Source of the DNA: Tateyamaria sp. syn59
Lineage (GTDB): Bacteria; Pseudomonadota; Alphaproteobacteria; Rhodobacterales; Rhodobacteraceae
Direction: 5' to 3'
Assembly (NCBI RefSeq): GCF_007995245.1
Contig: NZ_VCBA01000006.1
Location: 124,001-188,000 of the forward strand
Length of the DNA: 64,000 nt
Below, piece after piece: positions 33,404 through 41,669 of the stretch (its first letter is position 1; every line of letters begins with the position of its first letter). The notes under the pieces were generated by a model. The model was not told where the DNA came from. It saw only the letters and a list, made by a program, of their open reading frames with translations, and did no database searches. A program made the translations under genes and the position numbers.

Positions 33404-33714
33404 CCCTTGTCTCCGACATTTTGTGCGAATGCGTCCTTGAACTCGGCCTTTTGCGCGTCGGAGGCTTCGGTCTGGTAGTTGGCTTTCCACTCGGCCATGG
33501 TCATGCCGTAGAATGTTTCGCGGGCGGCGTCCTTGGATATCTCAATACCCCTTTCGGCTGCAGCTTCCTGATACCAGCGCGACAGGCAGTTCCGGCAGAA
33601 GCCCGTCAGGTTCATCATGTCGATGTTTTGGACGTCTGTGCGGTCTTCCATCAGGTGCTGGCGCAGGCGGCGGAAGGCGGCGGCTTCCAGTTCGATGCGG
33701 GTTTGATCATCCAT
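33400..33714 (-). CDS. DUF1244 family protein
   Basis: 104 residues with the diagnostic block DMMNLTGFCRNCLSRWYQEA and a following ETFYGMTMAEWKANYQTEA. The CxxC in FCRNC may bind metal. The family is small, conserved in proteobacteria and without a known role. Its stop overlaps the start of the OsmC-like gene (ATGA), so the two are co-expressed. Confidence 0.87.
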   Translation of the reverse strand: MDDQTRIELEAAAFRRLRQHLMEDRTDVQNIDMMNLTGFCRNCLSRWYQEAAAERGIEISKDAARETFYGMTMAEWKANYQTEASDAQKAEFKDAFAQNVGDKG

Positions 33715-33732
33715 ATGTGTGGTCCTTTTTGC

Positions 33733-33790
33733 TGGGGTTGGACCGGGGCGCTGCCCCGGACCCCGTCGTATTTCGGGTCAGAAGAAACTT
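33733..33790 (-). repeat. Family A repeat upstream of DUF1244 gene
   Basis: GGACCGGGGCGCTGCCCCGG-ACCCCG then TCGTATTTCGGGTCAGAAGAA. It combines the GGGGC(G/T)CTGCCCC palindrome with the TATTT...CAGAAGAA tail seen at 48976 and 60300. Confidence 0.75.
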
Positions 33791-33793
33791 GGA

Positions 33794-34531
33794 TTAGAGA
33801 TTGGCTTGTGCGCGCGCCGCTTCAAGGTGATGTGCCAGAAGGGTTGCCCAATGGCGTTGGCCCTCGGGGTGCGCGATGAGGTCCTGGCGGATTTCGAGGA
33901 GGACGTTGGGGCGGCCCGGGATATGGGCGTGCTGGCTCATCGCGTCACCGGGGAAAAAGCCCGCGTAAGGGGCGTTGTCACCCACGGGTGAGGTGAGTGC
34001 GGCAGAGAGGCTCGCAATAAGCGGGTCGGCAATGCGCCTGTCGCGGGCCGACAGCACGCCAATTTCCCACGGGCGAGGCGGGCGACCGATGAGTTGCGGC
34101 GTGAAGCTGTGCACGGCGAGAAAGGTGACGTCGCGCGTGTTTGCGGTGCGCGCAATCGCGTCGTGGTAGGGATCGTAAAGCAGATCAATGCGCCGCTGGC
34201 GTTCTGCCCCGGTTAGGGTGCGGTTGCCGGGGATGATCGTGCCGTCATAGAGCTGGGGCACCAGTGTCGGATCGTCGGCACCCCGGTTGGGGTCAATAAC
34301 GAGCCGCGAGAAGTTGGCGCTGACCACCGGAGCATTCAACGCGGCACCGAGCGCGTTGGCAACGCCAAGGGCGCCAATGTCGATGGCGATGTGGCGCTGC
34401 ATCTGAATATCGGGCAGGCCGAGGGTACCGCCGTTGACGTGCTGCGGCACGATATTTGTCGCGTGATCGCAGGTGATCACCCAAGCGCCCTTGCGCTCTG
34501 CCCCGATCACCGAAAACGGTGCCTGTGTCAT
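33794..34531 (-). CDS. N-formylglutamate amidohydrolase family protein
   Basis: 245 residues from ATG 34529-34531 (a start five codons earlier is equally open; neither has a clear ribosome site). The family blocks are VITCDHATNIVPQ, RHIAIDIGALGVA, NFSRLVIDPNRGADDP, DVTFLAVHSFTP and NVLLEIRQDLI, with His/Asp/Glu residues that bind zinc. HutG-type enzymes hydrolyse N-formyl-L-glutamate in histidine breakdown. No other hut gene is here, so the substrate may differ. The family A repeat lies just downstream of its stop. Confidence 0.85.
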   Translation of the reverse strand: MTQAPFSVIGAERKGAWVITCDHATNIVPQHVNGGTLGLPDIQMQRHIAIDIGALGVANALGAALNAPVVSANFSRLVIDPNRGADDPTLVPQLYDGTIIPGNRTLTGAERQRRIDLLYDPYHDAIARTANTRDVTFLAVHSFTPQLIGRPPRPWEIGVLSARDRRIADPLIASLSAALTSPVGDNAPYAGFFPGDAMSQHAHIPGRPNVLLEIRQDLIAHPEGQRHWATLLAHHLEAARAQANL

Positions 34532-34631
34532 TCGATCGTCACGCATTGCATTGCAGGTTTAGGTCAGTTGCCTCGGGATGTGAATTGGGCAATAAGAGCG
34601 CTGTTAGCGGTATCAAAAAAGGGGCAAGAGC

Positions 34632-36077
34632 ATGCGACGCCTGCGCAATGTAAAGATCGTGGCCACTTTAGGCCCTGCCTCGGACACGTATGAGACGATC
34701 CGGGCATTGCACGAGGCGGGTGCGGATGTGTTCCGCCTGAACATGTCGCATGGCAGCCATGAAGAGATTGCCGAAAAGCACAGCATTATCCGCAAGGTTG
34801 AGGAAGACACCGGATCGGCGATTGCCATTCTCGCCGATTTGCAGGGCCCGAAACTGCGTGTGGGTGTCTTTGCTGGTGACAGCGAGATGCTGGATGAGGG
34901 TGCCAAATTCCGTCTGGATCTGGACGAGAAAGAGGGTAACAGCAGCCGGGTGTGTCTGCCGCATCCCGAGATCTTTCAGGCTCTGGAGGTGGGCAAGACA
35001 CTTTTGGTGAATGACGGCAAGATCCGTTTGAAGGTGGAAGCCTGCGGCCCTGACTTTGCCGATTGCGTTGTTGTCGCCGGTGGTTTGATTTCCAACCGTA
35101 AGGGTGTGAACGTGCCTGACGTCGAGCTGCCGCTCGCCGCCCTGTCGGACAAGGACCGGTCTGACCTGAAATTTGTAGCCGAGCTGGGGGTCGACTGGAT
35201 CGCGCTGAGCTTTGTACAGCGTGCGGCTGACGTGGAAGAGGCCAAGGACCTGATCCGGGGTCGCGCGGCTGTTCTGTCCAAGATCGAAAAGCCGAATGCC
35301 GTTGATCGGTTCGACCACATCCTGCAGGTCAGTGATGGCATTATGGTCGCCCGTGGCGATCTGGGCGTCGAGCTGCCTGTGCAAAACGTGCCGCCCATCC
35401 AAAAGCGTCTGGTCCGGAAGTGCCGCCATGCGGGTAAGCCAGTCATCGTGGCAACACAGATGCTGGAAAGCATGATCGAAAGCCCGATGCCCACGCGTGC
35501 CGAGGTGAGTGATGTCGCCACAGCGATTTACGAGGGGGCCGACGCAGTGATGCTGAGCGCGGAAAGTGCCGCGGGCAGCTATCCGATCGAGGCGGTGACG
35601 ACCATGGATCGCGTCGCGGCTGAGGTTGAGCAGGACCCAACCTACACCCAGATCATCGAATCCAGCCGCAGTGCGAGCCGGGCGTCGGTGGCCGATGGGA
35701 TCGTGGCCGCCGCGCGCGAGATTGCGGAGACGACCGATATCAAGGCGATCTGCTGTTTTACGCAAAGCGGGACAACGGCCCTGCTGGTCGCGCGCGAACG
35801 CCCGCGTGTGCCAATCCTGGCGCTTACACCGCTGGCCCGAACGGCCCGACGTATGGCCCTGAGCTGGGGCTGCAACTGCTACATCACACCGACGATGGAG
35901 CGGTTCAAGGAAGCCGTTGTTGGCGCAGCTCGTGCCGCGCGCGAGGGCGGTTTTGCCGATACCGAGGATCAGATCGTGGTCACTGCCGGTGTGCCCTTCA
36001 ACGTCACGGGCACGACAAACATCCTCCGTGTGGCACCCTGTGATGAACGTTTGATTTACGCGACCGATCCGGAGTAG
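34632..36077 (+). CDS. pyk: Pyruvate kinase
   Basis: 481 residues, the normal length. PEP plus ADP to pyruvate plus ATP. N-terminal RRLRNVKIVATLGPASDTYE, FRLNMSHGSHEE, FADCVVVAGG region, the catalytic IEKPNAVDRFDHILQVSDG, MVARGDLGVELP and CRHAGKPVIVATQMLESMIE are all present, with a C-terminal domain containing CFTQSGTTALLVARERP. AAGGGGC lies 8 bases upstream. A short membrane gene follows 39 bases downstream. Confidence 0.96.
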   Translation: MRRLRNVKIVATLGPASDTYETIRALHEAGADVFRLNMSHGSHEEIAEKHSIIRKVEEDTGSAIAILADLQGPKLRVGVFAGDSEMLDEGAKFRLDLDEKEGNSSRVCLPHPEIFQALEVGKTLLVNDGKIRLKVEACGPDFADCVVVAGGLISNRKGVNVPDVELPLAALSDKDRSDLKFVAELGVDWIALSFVQRAADVEEAKDLIRGRAAVLSKIEKPNAVDRFDHILQVSDGIMVARGDLGVELPVQNVPPIQKRLVRKCRHAGKPVIVATQMLESMIESPMPTRAEVSDVATAIYEGADAVMLSAESAAGSYPIEAVTTMDRVAAEVEQDPTYTQIIESSRSASRASVADGIVAAAREIAETTDIKAICCFTQSGTTALLVARERPRVPILALTPLARTARRMALSWGCNCYITPTMERFKEAVVGAARAAREGGFADTEDQIVVTAGVPFNVTGTTNILRVAPCDERLIYATDPE

Positions 36078-36116
36078 CGTCGCAAACATAACATAAGAAC
36101 ACGACACGAGCCCTGA

Positions 36117-36338
36117 ATGAGCCCTGACTTCTACCTGGTTCTTGGCATCCTTATTGCCGCATTTTCGATCCCGTCCATCCTGTCAGCAATATCCGACCGG
36201 CGGGCGCCGCGCGCTTCGGCCATTACCGTGTTGATTGCTGGCGGCTTGATCGTGCTGGCACTTCAGACGAAGCCCGGTGGTTACACCTTGAACGAAATCC
36301 CGGACGTTTTCGTTCGGGTCATCGCCTCGTTTATCTGA
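36117..36338 (+). CDS. Small conserved-type membrane protein, unknown
   Basis: 73 residues with two hydrophobic segments (about 4-25 and 36-52) joined by a basic loop (SDRRAPRAS), ending with ALQTKPGGYTLNEIPDVFVR. No motif recognised. It follows pyk on the same strand and precedes rpmI-rplT, so it may share the pyk transcript. The coherent hydrophobic pattern supports it as real. Confidence 0.65.
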   Translation: MSPDFYLVLGILIAAFSIPSILSAISDRRAPRASAITVLIAGGLIVLALQTKPGGYTLNEIPDVFVRVIASFI

Positions 36339-36479
36339 TCGCGGGCCTACACTGTTTCGGGGCGGAATCCCCCTTGCCATGTGCAGCAACTGCTCGTATA
36401 CGCCAGCTTCGTTCCGCGCGTCCGGCCAAAGTGGCATGCCGAGTCGTGCGTCTACCGCAATCAAACGATGGAGACGGAA

Positions 36480-36680
36480 ATGCCCAAGATGAAGACGAAA
36501 TCGAGCGCCAAGAAGCGCTTTAAGGTGACCGCCACCGGTAAGGTGATGGCAGGTCAGGCCGGCAAACGCCACGGCATGATCAAACGCACCCGCAAATTCA
36601 TTCGTGACGCCCGTGGCACCACGACCCTGTCCGCCCCCGACGCGAAAATCGTCAAGGGCTTCATGCCCTACGACCGCTAA
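36480..36680 (+). CDS. rpmI: 50S ribosomal protein L35
   Basis: 66 residues, [20 protein letters not shown] at the N-terminus, strongly basic, ending FMPYDR: typical L35. The start at 36480 has GGAGA about 7 bases upstream; a 33-residue in-frame extension is rejected by homology. rplT follows after 17 bases. infC is not adjacent, unlike in many bacteria. Confidence 0.97.
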   Translation: MPKMKTKSSAKKRFKVTATGKVMAGQAGKRHGMIKRTRKFIRDARGTTTLSAPDAKIVKGFMPYDR

Positions 36681-36697
36681 GAAGAAGGAGCAGAGAC

Positions 36698-37063
36698 ATG
36701 TCCCGCACCAAAGGTGGAACCGTCACCCACGCCCGTCACAAGAAGGTCATCAAGGCCGCCAAAGGTTACTACGGTCGCCGCAAGAGCACCTTCAAGGTCG
36801 CACGCCAAGCCGTAGACAAGGCCAACCAGTACGCGACGCGTGACCGTCATAACCGCAAGCGCAACTTCCGCGCCCTGTGGATCCAGCGCATCAACGCCGC
36901 TGTCCGCGCCCATGACGAAGCGCTGACCTACAGCCGCTTCATCAACGGCCTGAACCTGGCCGGCATCGAAGTGGACCGCAAGGTTCTGGCCGACCTGGCC
37001 GTGAACGAGCCCGATGCGTTTGCTGCGATCGTGGACCAGGCCAAGGCACAGCTGAACGCCTGA
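36698..37063 (+). CDS. rplT: 50S ribosomal protein L20
   Basis: 121 residues, basic, with the conserved [20 protein letters not shown] and [20 protein letters not shown] and the C-terminal [16 protein letters not shown]. An early 23S rRNA assembly protein. AAGGAG lies 10 bases upstream. A good terminator follows the stop. Confidence 0.97.
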   Translation: MSRTKGGTVTHARHKKVIKAAKGYYGRRKSTFKVARQAVDKANQYATRDRHNRKRNFRALWIQRINAAVRAHDEALTYSRFINGLNLAGIEVDRKVLADLAVNEPDAFAAIVDQAKAQLNA

Positions 37064-37085
37064 TCCCAACCACAAGTTGATGAAA

Positions 37086-37114
37086 AAGCCGCCCCATACG
37101 GAGGCGGCTTTTTT
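37086..37114 (+). terminator. Rho-independent terminator after rplT
   Basis: Stem AAGCCGCC (37086-37093) with GGCGGCTT (37103-37110), then a run of six Ts including the stem end. Confidence 0.85.
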
Positions 37115-37208
37115 ATTTGGTTTTGCAGCCTTTTGAGCCCGTGATTTCGCTTGATCCTGTAGGTTCAGCAGTTCACGATACTAGATGTAGGATTAAAGAG
37201 GTGGCGTA

Positions 37209-37646
37209 ATGAATCTCACTCGGCTGGTGTACTATTCCCAACGAAACCCATCGGAGAGCCTGGACGCGCAGGAATTAATCGATACGTGCCAGCGCAATAA
37301 CAAGCGTATGAACCTGACCGGGATGCTGCATTACAATGGCGACCACTTCCTGCAGGTGATCGAAGGCGGACGGGTTGAAGTGTCGGCGCTGTACCACCGG
37401 ATTTCGCGTGACCCACGGCACAGCAACATCATCCTGCTGTCTTGCATGGACGCACGTGAGCGTATCTTTCCCACTTGGTCGATGGGCCTGCATCAGGGCA
37501 TGGATGACCGCGCGCAAGGTATCTATCTGCGCTACTTCTCGACGGATGAGATCAATCCTGAAACAGTGAACGTAGACAGTCTGCTGGACGTGTTGCAGGA
37601 TCTGTCAGTGGAATTATCACCGCGCTTTTCCGTAGACAGAGTGTAA
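37209..37646 (+). CDS. BLUF-domain blue-light photoreceptor
   Basis: 145 residues, a stand-alone FAD-binding BLUF protein. The key photochemical residues are in place by comparison with PixD: Tyr8 (LTRLVYYSQ), Gln49 (HFLQVIEGGR) and Trp90/Met92 (FPTWSMGL). The C-terminal ~45 residues form the usual helical cap. With no fused output domain it must act through a partner protein, which is not obvious among the neighbours. It may tune light responses in a phototrophic or marine lifestyle. The start ATG 37209 follows AAAGAGG 8 bases upstream. Its stop is 3 bases from a convergent gene. Confidence 0.92.
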   Translation: MNLTRLVYYSQRNPSESLDAQELIDTCQRNNKRMNLTGMLHYNGDHFLQVIEGGRVEVSALYHRISRDPRHSNIILLSCMDARERIFPTWSMGLHQGMDDRAQGIYLRYFSTDEINPETVNVDSLLDVLQDLSVELSPRFSVDRV

Positions 37647-37649
37647 ATA

Positions 37650-37877
37650 TCAGCGCCGGGCTTTCCGGCGCTCGCGGACCAGCGCATTCTCGGCACTGCG
37701 GGCGCGGTCTTCAGCCATGTTCGCCCTGCGCCGCCACTTTGCCGTTTCACCGGACAGCATTGCGATGTGTGCTGCACTTTCGTTGCGATATTTCTGCCGC
37801 GACAGCAGGTAGCCTATCGCGGCAGATACCGCCATGAATACAAGCGCGATGCCGAACTGAAGCGCAATCGTCGCCAT
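37650..37877 (-). CDS. Small membrane protein downstream of OmpA-like gene
   Basis: 75 residues from ATG 37875-37877, sharing one base with the OmpA-like stop. One membrane segment (about 5-25, LQFGIALVFMAVSAAIGYLL) is followed by a highly basic/acidic helical tail (WRRRANMAEDRARSAENAL) likely to be a coiled coil. Function unknown; tight coupling indicates it works with the OmpA-domain protein. Confidence 0.6.
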   Translation of the reverse strand: MATIALQFGIALVFMAVSAAIGYLLSRQKYRNESAAHIAMLSGETAKWRRRANMAEDRARSAENALVRERRKARR

Positions 37878-38668
37878 CACCGTGTCCCCCCTTTCAACAC
37901 CCGCAATTCCACGCGGCGGTTGACGCCATTATCGGCGTCGCTGCCCTGTTCAAGCGGCGCGCGGGACCCAAAGCCGACCGTTTCGAATTGCCGCGTGTCG
38001 ATGCCGAGCGCTGACAGAGCCTCGACCGTGTTTTCGGCGCGGCTCCAGCTGAGTTGAAGGTTGGCAAGGTCCGAGCCTGAACTGTCCGAGTGCCCAGCCA
38101 CCAAAACGCGTGCTTCGGGGCAAGCGTTCACCTGCGTCCCGATTTGCCAAAGCTTGTCGTAACTGCCCGGTGGAACCAGCGCACTGCCCGCATCGAATTG
38201 CATCCGTACCCCCGATACATCGGCGGCGAGGGCGACGACGCAGTCTTCTGTGACCTTGACTGACGCGGATGGCTCGACCTGTTGAGTGTCAGTTTCGGAA
38301 CCACTTTCGAGCGCCACATGCCACGGCAACTCGGCGGGTTCATCCGCAGGTGACGTCGCCAAGGCAGGTGCGGTTGCTGTTGCCACCGGTGTCGTGGTCA
38401 CTGCTGCGGTTGCCACATCATTGCTGATTTCTGGCGTTGCCGGGTCTGGATCTAAAGCGGCGTGTTGGCCCGCTTCTGCCGGTTCGCTGGCGGGCATGTT
38501 CAAGCTCAGCACACTGACGCCAGCAAGGACGATGATCCCCAAACCTCCAAACACCGACAGGGCCAGCGTCGAACTGCCCTTTGTCTGTGTCAGTCGCTCT
38601 GCACCGGCCAATGTCAGTCCGGCCGCCCGTAACGCGCGCATTTCGCGCTGCTTTGCCTTGCCCCGCAT
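37877..38668 (-). CDS. OmpA-domain protein with N-terminal membrane anchor
   Basis: 263 residues. A cytoplasmic basic head is followed by one membrane segment (about 36-58, LALSVFGGLGIIVLAGVSVL), a Pro/Ala/Thr-rich periplasmic linker and a C-terminal OmpA domain (VRMQFDAGSALVPPGSYDKL, VLVAGHSDSSGSDLANLQLS, then GVNRRVELRVL). This inner-membrane topology with peptidoglycan-binding OmpA_C resembles MotB or type VI anchors, though no such partner is present. GGGGGAG lies 8 bases upstream of the ATG. Confidence 0.82.
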   Translation of the reverse strand: MRGKAKQREMRALRAAGLTLAGAERLTQTKGSSTLALSVFGGLGIIVLAGVSVLSLNMPASEPAEAGQHAALDPDPATPEISNDVATAAVTTTPVATATAPALATSPADEPAELPWHVALESGSETDTQQVEPSASVKVTEDCVVALAADVSGVRMQFDAGSALVPPGSYDKLWQIGTQVNACPEARVLVAGHSDSSGSDLANLQLSWSRAENTVEALSALGIDTRQFETVGFGSRAPLEQGSDADNGVNRRVELRVLKGGTR

Positions 38669-38689
38669 GTCGTCTCCCCCAGGTGACGT

Positions 38690-38899
38690 TTACTTGTAAA
38701 AAGTGACAGACAGTCCCGCTTCGTTGCGTTCAAAATGCACCTGCAACCCCAAAAGCTGCGCCGTCTCCCGGATCATCGGCTCGTTCTCGGCCAGGTCGAG
38801 GTCGGTGCGCCCGTCGTCGAGAACGAGGGTCAACCCCAGTTCACGCACAGTGTGCTGCAGCACCGATTTCAAACGATGCGAATACATGATTGGTTTCAT
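38690..38899 (-). CDS. Short hypothetical protein
   Basis: 69 residues, soluble, two predicted helices then strands (GLTLVLDDGRTDLDLAENE, GLQVHFERNEAGLSVTFYK). Not recognised. It precedes the OmpA-like gene by 21 bases on the same strand, which supports it as the first gene of that operon. The ribosome site is weak, so an ATG at 38885-38887 is possible. Confidence 0.45.
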   Translation of the reverse strand: MKPIMYSHRLKSVLQHTVRELGLTLVLDDGRTDLDLAENEPMIRETAQLLGLQVHFERNEAGLSVTFYK

Positions 38900-38970
38900 T
38901 TGTCGCGACCGTCACTTCTTATCTACTCGATTCTTCATCAGTACCATATACTGTGCAATACGCTATTGAA

Positions 38971-38996
38971 TACGCCAAGTGTTGTGATCTGGCGTA
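38971..38996. promoter_or_regulatory. Inverted repeat TACGCCA-N12-TGGCGTA with motif shared with lysE/lrp promoter
   Basis: Perfect 7-bp inverted repeat in the 250-base divergent region 38900-39149. Its first 17 bases, TACGCCAAGTGTTGTGA, match 16 of 17 at 24382-24398. A candidate operator for the divergent genes; the rest of the gap shows nothing clear. Confidence 0.45.
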
Positions 38997-39149
38997 GATA
39001 AATGGATCATTCTCGGACGGCGAGATTTTTGCCACCTCCGATTGCAGCAGGCGCGTCCACAATCTGTCACGTCTGCACCTGAATTTTGGCACAGTCGTAC
39101 CATCTAAACGACGCAGCCCGACGTAAGACAGAACAGGACGGTCATCGCA

Positions 39150-40211
39150 GTGCCTCGGATCAGTGAACTCCACTACTCAAACGCCTACGCCCGAAACTCG
39201 GGCGTGTCCGAGTTTTTGGAAGTGGCACTTGGTCCTTCGGACGACCCGGCAGATTTTGTGGTTGGCTTTTATCAGGCAGACGGCAGTCTTGGCATTGAAG
39301 TGCGTCTCGATGACCCGCGTGTGGTCCGATCCGTTGATCCTGACAATGGCGAAGTGATCTTTGTTCTGTCGGCGGACAATCTGCCGATCTTACTGACCGA
39401 TCCGGATGGCGGCGGGGCGGACAACTACGAAGCTTACGCGCTGACCAACACCGCGACGGGCGATGTGCTGGATTTCTACGACATTGGGGGTGGAACGCAG
39501 AACATCACGGCGCAAGGCGGGGCAGCGTCCGGTGCCGTGTCAGAGAACCTGGCTGTTGTCGTTGGTCCCAACGCCACAACAACCTCGATCCAGTTTAATC
39601 AGCCGAATCCTGACCAGATCTCATACGGGACAACAAGTGCGGGCGACACGGGCATCGCCTGTTTCGCTGCAGGCACCATGATCGACACACCTGATGGACA
39701 GCGTGACGTGGCTGCATTGAACGCAGGCGATACGGTGCTGACACTTGATCATGGTCCCATGCCGCTGCTCTGGTGCGGGCAGCGTACGGTCGCGGGAACC
39801 GGGCGGTTTGCGCCCGTCGAATTTGCACCCGGCGCGCTAGGGGCGACGTGCAGGCTGCGCGTCTCGCCACAGCATCGGGTCTTGATCCGGGGATGGCAGT
39901 CGGAGTTGTACTTTGGCGCCGACGAAATCCTGGTCCCGGCCAAGGCGCTGGTCAATGGGTCAACCGTGGTGCAGCGTGAGGTATCGCAGGTCACTTATGT
40001 ACATTTGTTGTTCGAGTGCCATCAGATTGTGCGCAGCAACGGGCTGTGGAGCGAAAGCTATTTGCCGTCATGCCCAGACGCGTGCCCATGGAATCGCGAA
40101 GCGGAGGCGGAGTTGCTGGCGCTTTTCCCTGAGCTGCAGTCGCTTGCAGGCTTTGTTACGGCGCGCCCTTCCTATCCTGTCCGTCTGGGATCGCTCCTCA
40201 ACGTCGCCTGA
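39150..40211 (+). CDS. Hint (hedgehog/intein)-domain protein
   Basis: 353 residues from GTG 39150. Residues 1-165 form an acidic, Asp/Gly-rich beta domain (lamin-tail-like opening [20 protein letters not shown]). A Hint_2-type domain begins at Cys171 ([19 protein letters not shown]), with [11 protein letters not shown] and [11 protein letters not shown] as the later Hint blocks. Roseobacters encode many such orphan Hint proteins; secretion by type I systems and self-cleavage have been suggested for relatives. No splicing C-extein signal is seen. Confidence 0.82.
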   Translation: MPRISELHYSNAYARNSGVSEFLEVALGPSDDPADFVVGFYQADGSLGIEVRLDDPRVVRSVDPDNGEVIFVLSADNLPILLTDPDGGGADNYEAYALTNTATGDVLDFYDIGGGTQNITAQGGAASGAVSENLAVVVGPNATTTSIQFNQPNPDQISYGTTSAGDTGIACFAAGTMIDTPDGQRDVAALNAGDTVLTLDHGPMPLLWCGQRTVAGTGRFAPVEFAPGALGATCRLRVSPQHRVLIRGWQSELYFGADEILVPAKALVNGSTVVQREVSQVTYVHLLFECHQIVRSNGLWSESYLPSCPDACPWNREAEAELLALFPELQSLAGFVTARPSYPVRLGSLLNVA

Positions 40212-40264
40212 TCTTGCCATCCTGCCGCGTTGTGGTAGCAGGGCAGCGAATGAAGGAGCACGTC

Positions 40265-41338
40265 ATGGACGATCTCAAATCCAAGTACCTGACCCAGATC
40301 GCCGATGCCGCCGATGAAGCGGTGCTGGAAGACATCCGTATCGCCGCTGTGGGCAAGAAGGGCGAAGTCGCGTTGAAGATGCGCGAGCTGGGCAAGATGA
40401 CCGCCGAAGAGCGTCAGGTGGCGGGCCCCGCGCTCAACGCGCTCAAGTCCGAGATCAACAGCGCGCTTGCCGCGAAGAAAGCGGCGCTCGCAGATGCGGC
40501 GCTTGATGAGCGGCTGCGGTCCGAATGGCTGGACGTCACCTTGCCGACCCGCACGCAACGTCGCGGTACGATCCACCCGATCAGCCAGGTCAGCGAAGAA
40601 GTCACGGCCATCTTCGCCGAAATGGGCTTTTCCGTCGCCGAAGGGCCGCGTATCGACACCGACTGGTACAACTTCGACGCCCTGAACATCCCCGGCCACC
40701 ACCCCGCACGAGCCGAGATGGACACGTTCTACATGCACCGGGCCGAGGGCGACAATCGCCCGCCCCACGTGCTGCGCACTCACACCTCGCCGGTGCAGAT
40801 CCGGTCGATGGAGGCCACTGGCGCTCCCACCCGGATCATCTGCCCCGGTGGTGTCTACCGCGCCGACTACGACCAGACGCATACGCCGATGTTCCATCAG
40901 GTCGAGGGCCTCGCCATCGACAAGGACATCTCGATGGCGAACCTGAAATGGGTGCTGGAAGAGTTCGTGAAATCCTATTTCGAAGTGGATGGCGTCGACC
41001 TGCGCTTCCGAGCCTCGCACTTCCCTTTCACCGAACCCTCGGCCGAGGTCGACATCCGCTGCTCCTGGGAAGGCGGCACGCTGAAAGTGGGCGAGGGCGA
41101 CGACTGGCTCGAAATCCTCGGCTCCGGTATGGTGCACCCCAAGGTGCTGGAAGCGGGCGGGATCGACCCCACCGAATGGCAGGGCTTTGCCTTCGGCATG
41201 GGCATCGACCGGATCGCGATGCTGAAATACGGCGTGCCTGACCTGCGCGCCTTCTTCGACAGCGACCTGCGCTGGCTGCGGCACTACGGCTTTGCAGCGC
41301 TGGACGTGCCGACGCTGCATGGCGGGTTGAGCCGGTAA
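40265..41338 (+). CDS. pheS: Phenylalanyl-tRNA synthetase alpha subunit
   Basis: 357 residues. Class II aminoacyl-tRNA synthetase alpha chain: N-terminal coiled coil ([20 protein letters not shown]), motif 2 [14 protein letters not shown] and [19 protein letters not shown], motif 3 [20 protein letters not shown]. The start at 40265 (MDDLKSKYL) has GAAGGAG 7 bases upstream; a 17-residue in-frame extension is not needed. pheT begins 1.3 kb downstream after two unrelated genes. Confidence 0.97.
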   Translation: MDDLKSKYLTQIADAADEAVLEDIRIAAVGKKGEVALKMRELGKMTAEERQVAGPALNALKSEINSALAAKKAALADAALDERLRSEWLDVTLPTRTQRRGTIHPISQVSEEVTAIFAEMGFSVAEGPRIDTDWYNFDALNIPGHHPARAEMDTFYMHRAEGDNRPPHVLRTHTSPVQIRSMEATGAPTRIICPGGVYRADYDQTHTPMFHQVEGLAIDKDISMANLKWVLEEFVKSYFEVDGVDLRFRASHFPFTEPSAEVDIRCSWEGGTLKVGEGDDWLEILGSGMVHPKVLEAGGIDPTEWQGFAFGMGIDRIAMLKYGVPDLRAFFDSDLRWLRHYGFAALDVPTLHGGLSR

Positions 41339-41342
41339 ACCC

Positions 41343-41397
41343 GGCCCAATCCTTCCCTGTTTTGAAAAAATCCCCCCCGGAGGGCCGCTCGGCCAAC
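41343..41397 (-). repeat. Family A repeat, inverted copy after pheS
   Basis: On the minus strand GGCCCTCCGGGGGGG then GATTTTTTCAAAACAGGGAAGG, matching copies at 2280 and 29540 in the opposite direction. It lies between pheS and the next ORF and may double as a terminator hairpin region. Confidence 0.7.
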
Positions 41398-41443
41398 AAC
41401 GCCGACCGCTTGCCCTATTGTGTGGTCCGACTATCTCTGCCGC

Positions 41444-41656
41444 ATGCGCAAATGGCTCGTTCTCACCCTCGTCACTCTGATCGTGATCGCCCACATTTTC
41501 CTGTGGCGCTCGGATATGCCGACGCATCTCAAATTGACCTTCACCATCATCAACGCGACAGGCTGGACCATCGTGCTGGCCCCTATCCTGCTGATCGACC
41601 GCTGGCTGGAGGCGATCCAGCGGCGCAATGGCGACGACCACGACAATGTGACGTGA
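41444..41656 (+). CDS. Small two-span membrane protein
   Basis: 70 residues from ATG 41444 (a GTG at 41420 is an alternative). Two hydrophobic stretches (WLVLTLVTLIVIAHIFLW and FTIINATGWTIVLAPILLI) and an acidic tail. Function unknown. It lies between pheS and pheT on the same strand and may be carried on the pheS transcript. Confidence 0.6.
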   Translation: MRKWLVLTLVTLIVIAHIFLWRSDMPTHLKLTFTIINATGWTIVLAPILLIDRWLEAIQRRNGDDHDNVT

Positions 41657-41669
41657 CATGCGGATCTGA

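Noticed and set aside
38900-39149. Small gene in the gap before the Hint gene
   Set aside because: Short frames here have no ribosome site or coherent composition; the stretch is AT-richer and better read as a divergent promoter with an inverted repeat.
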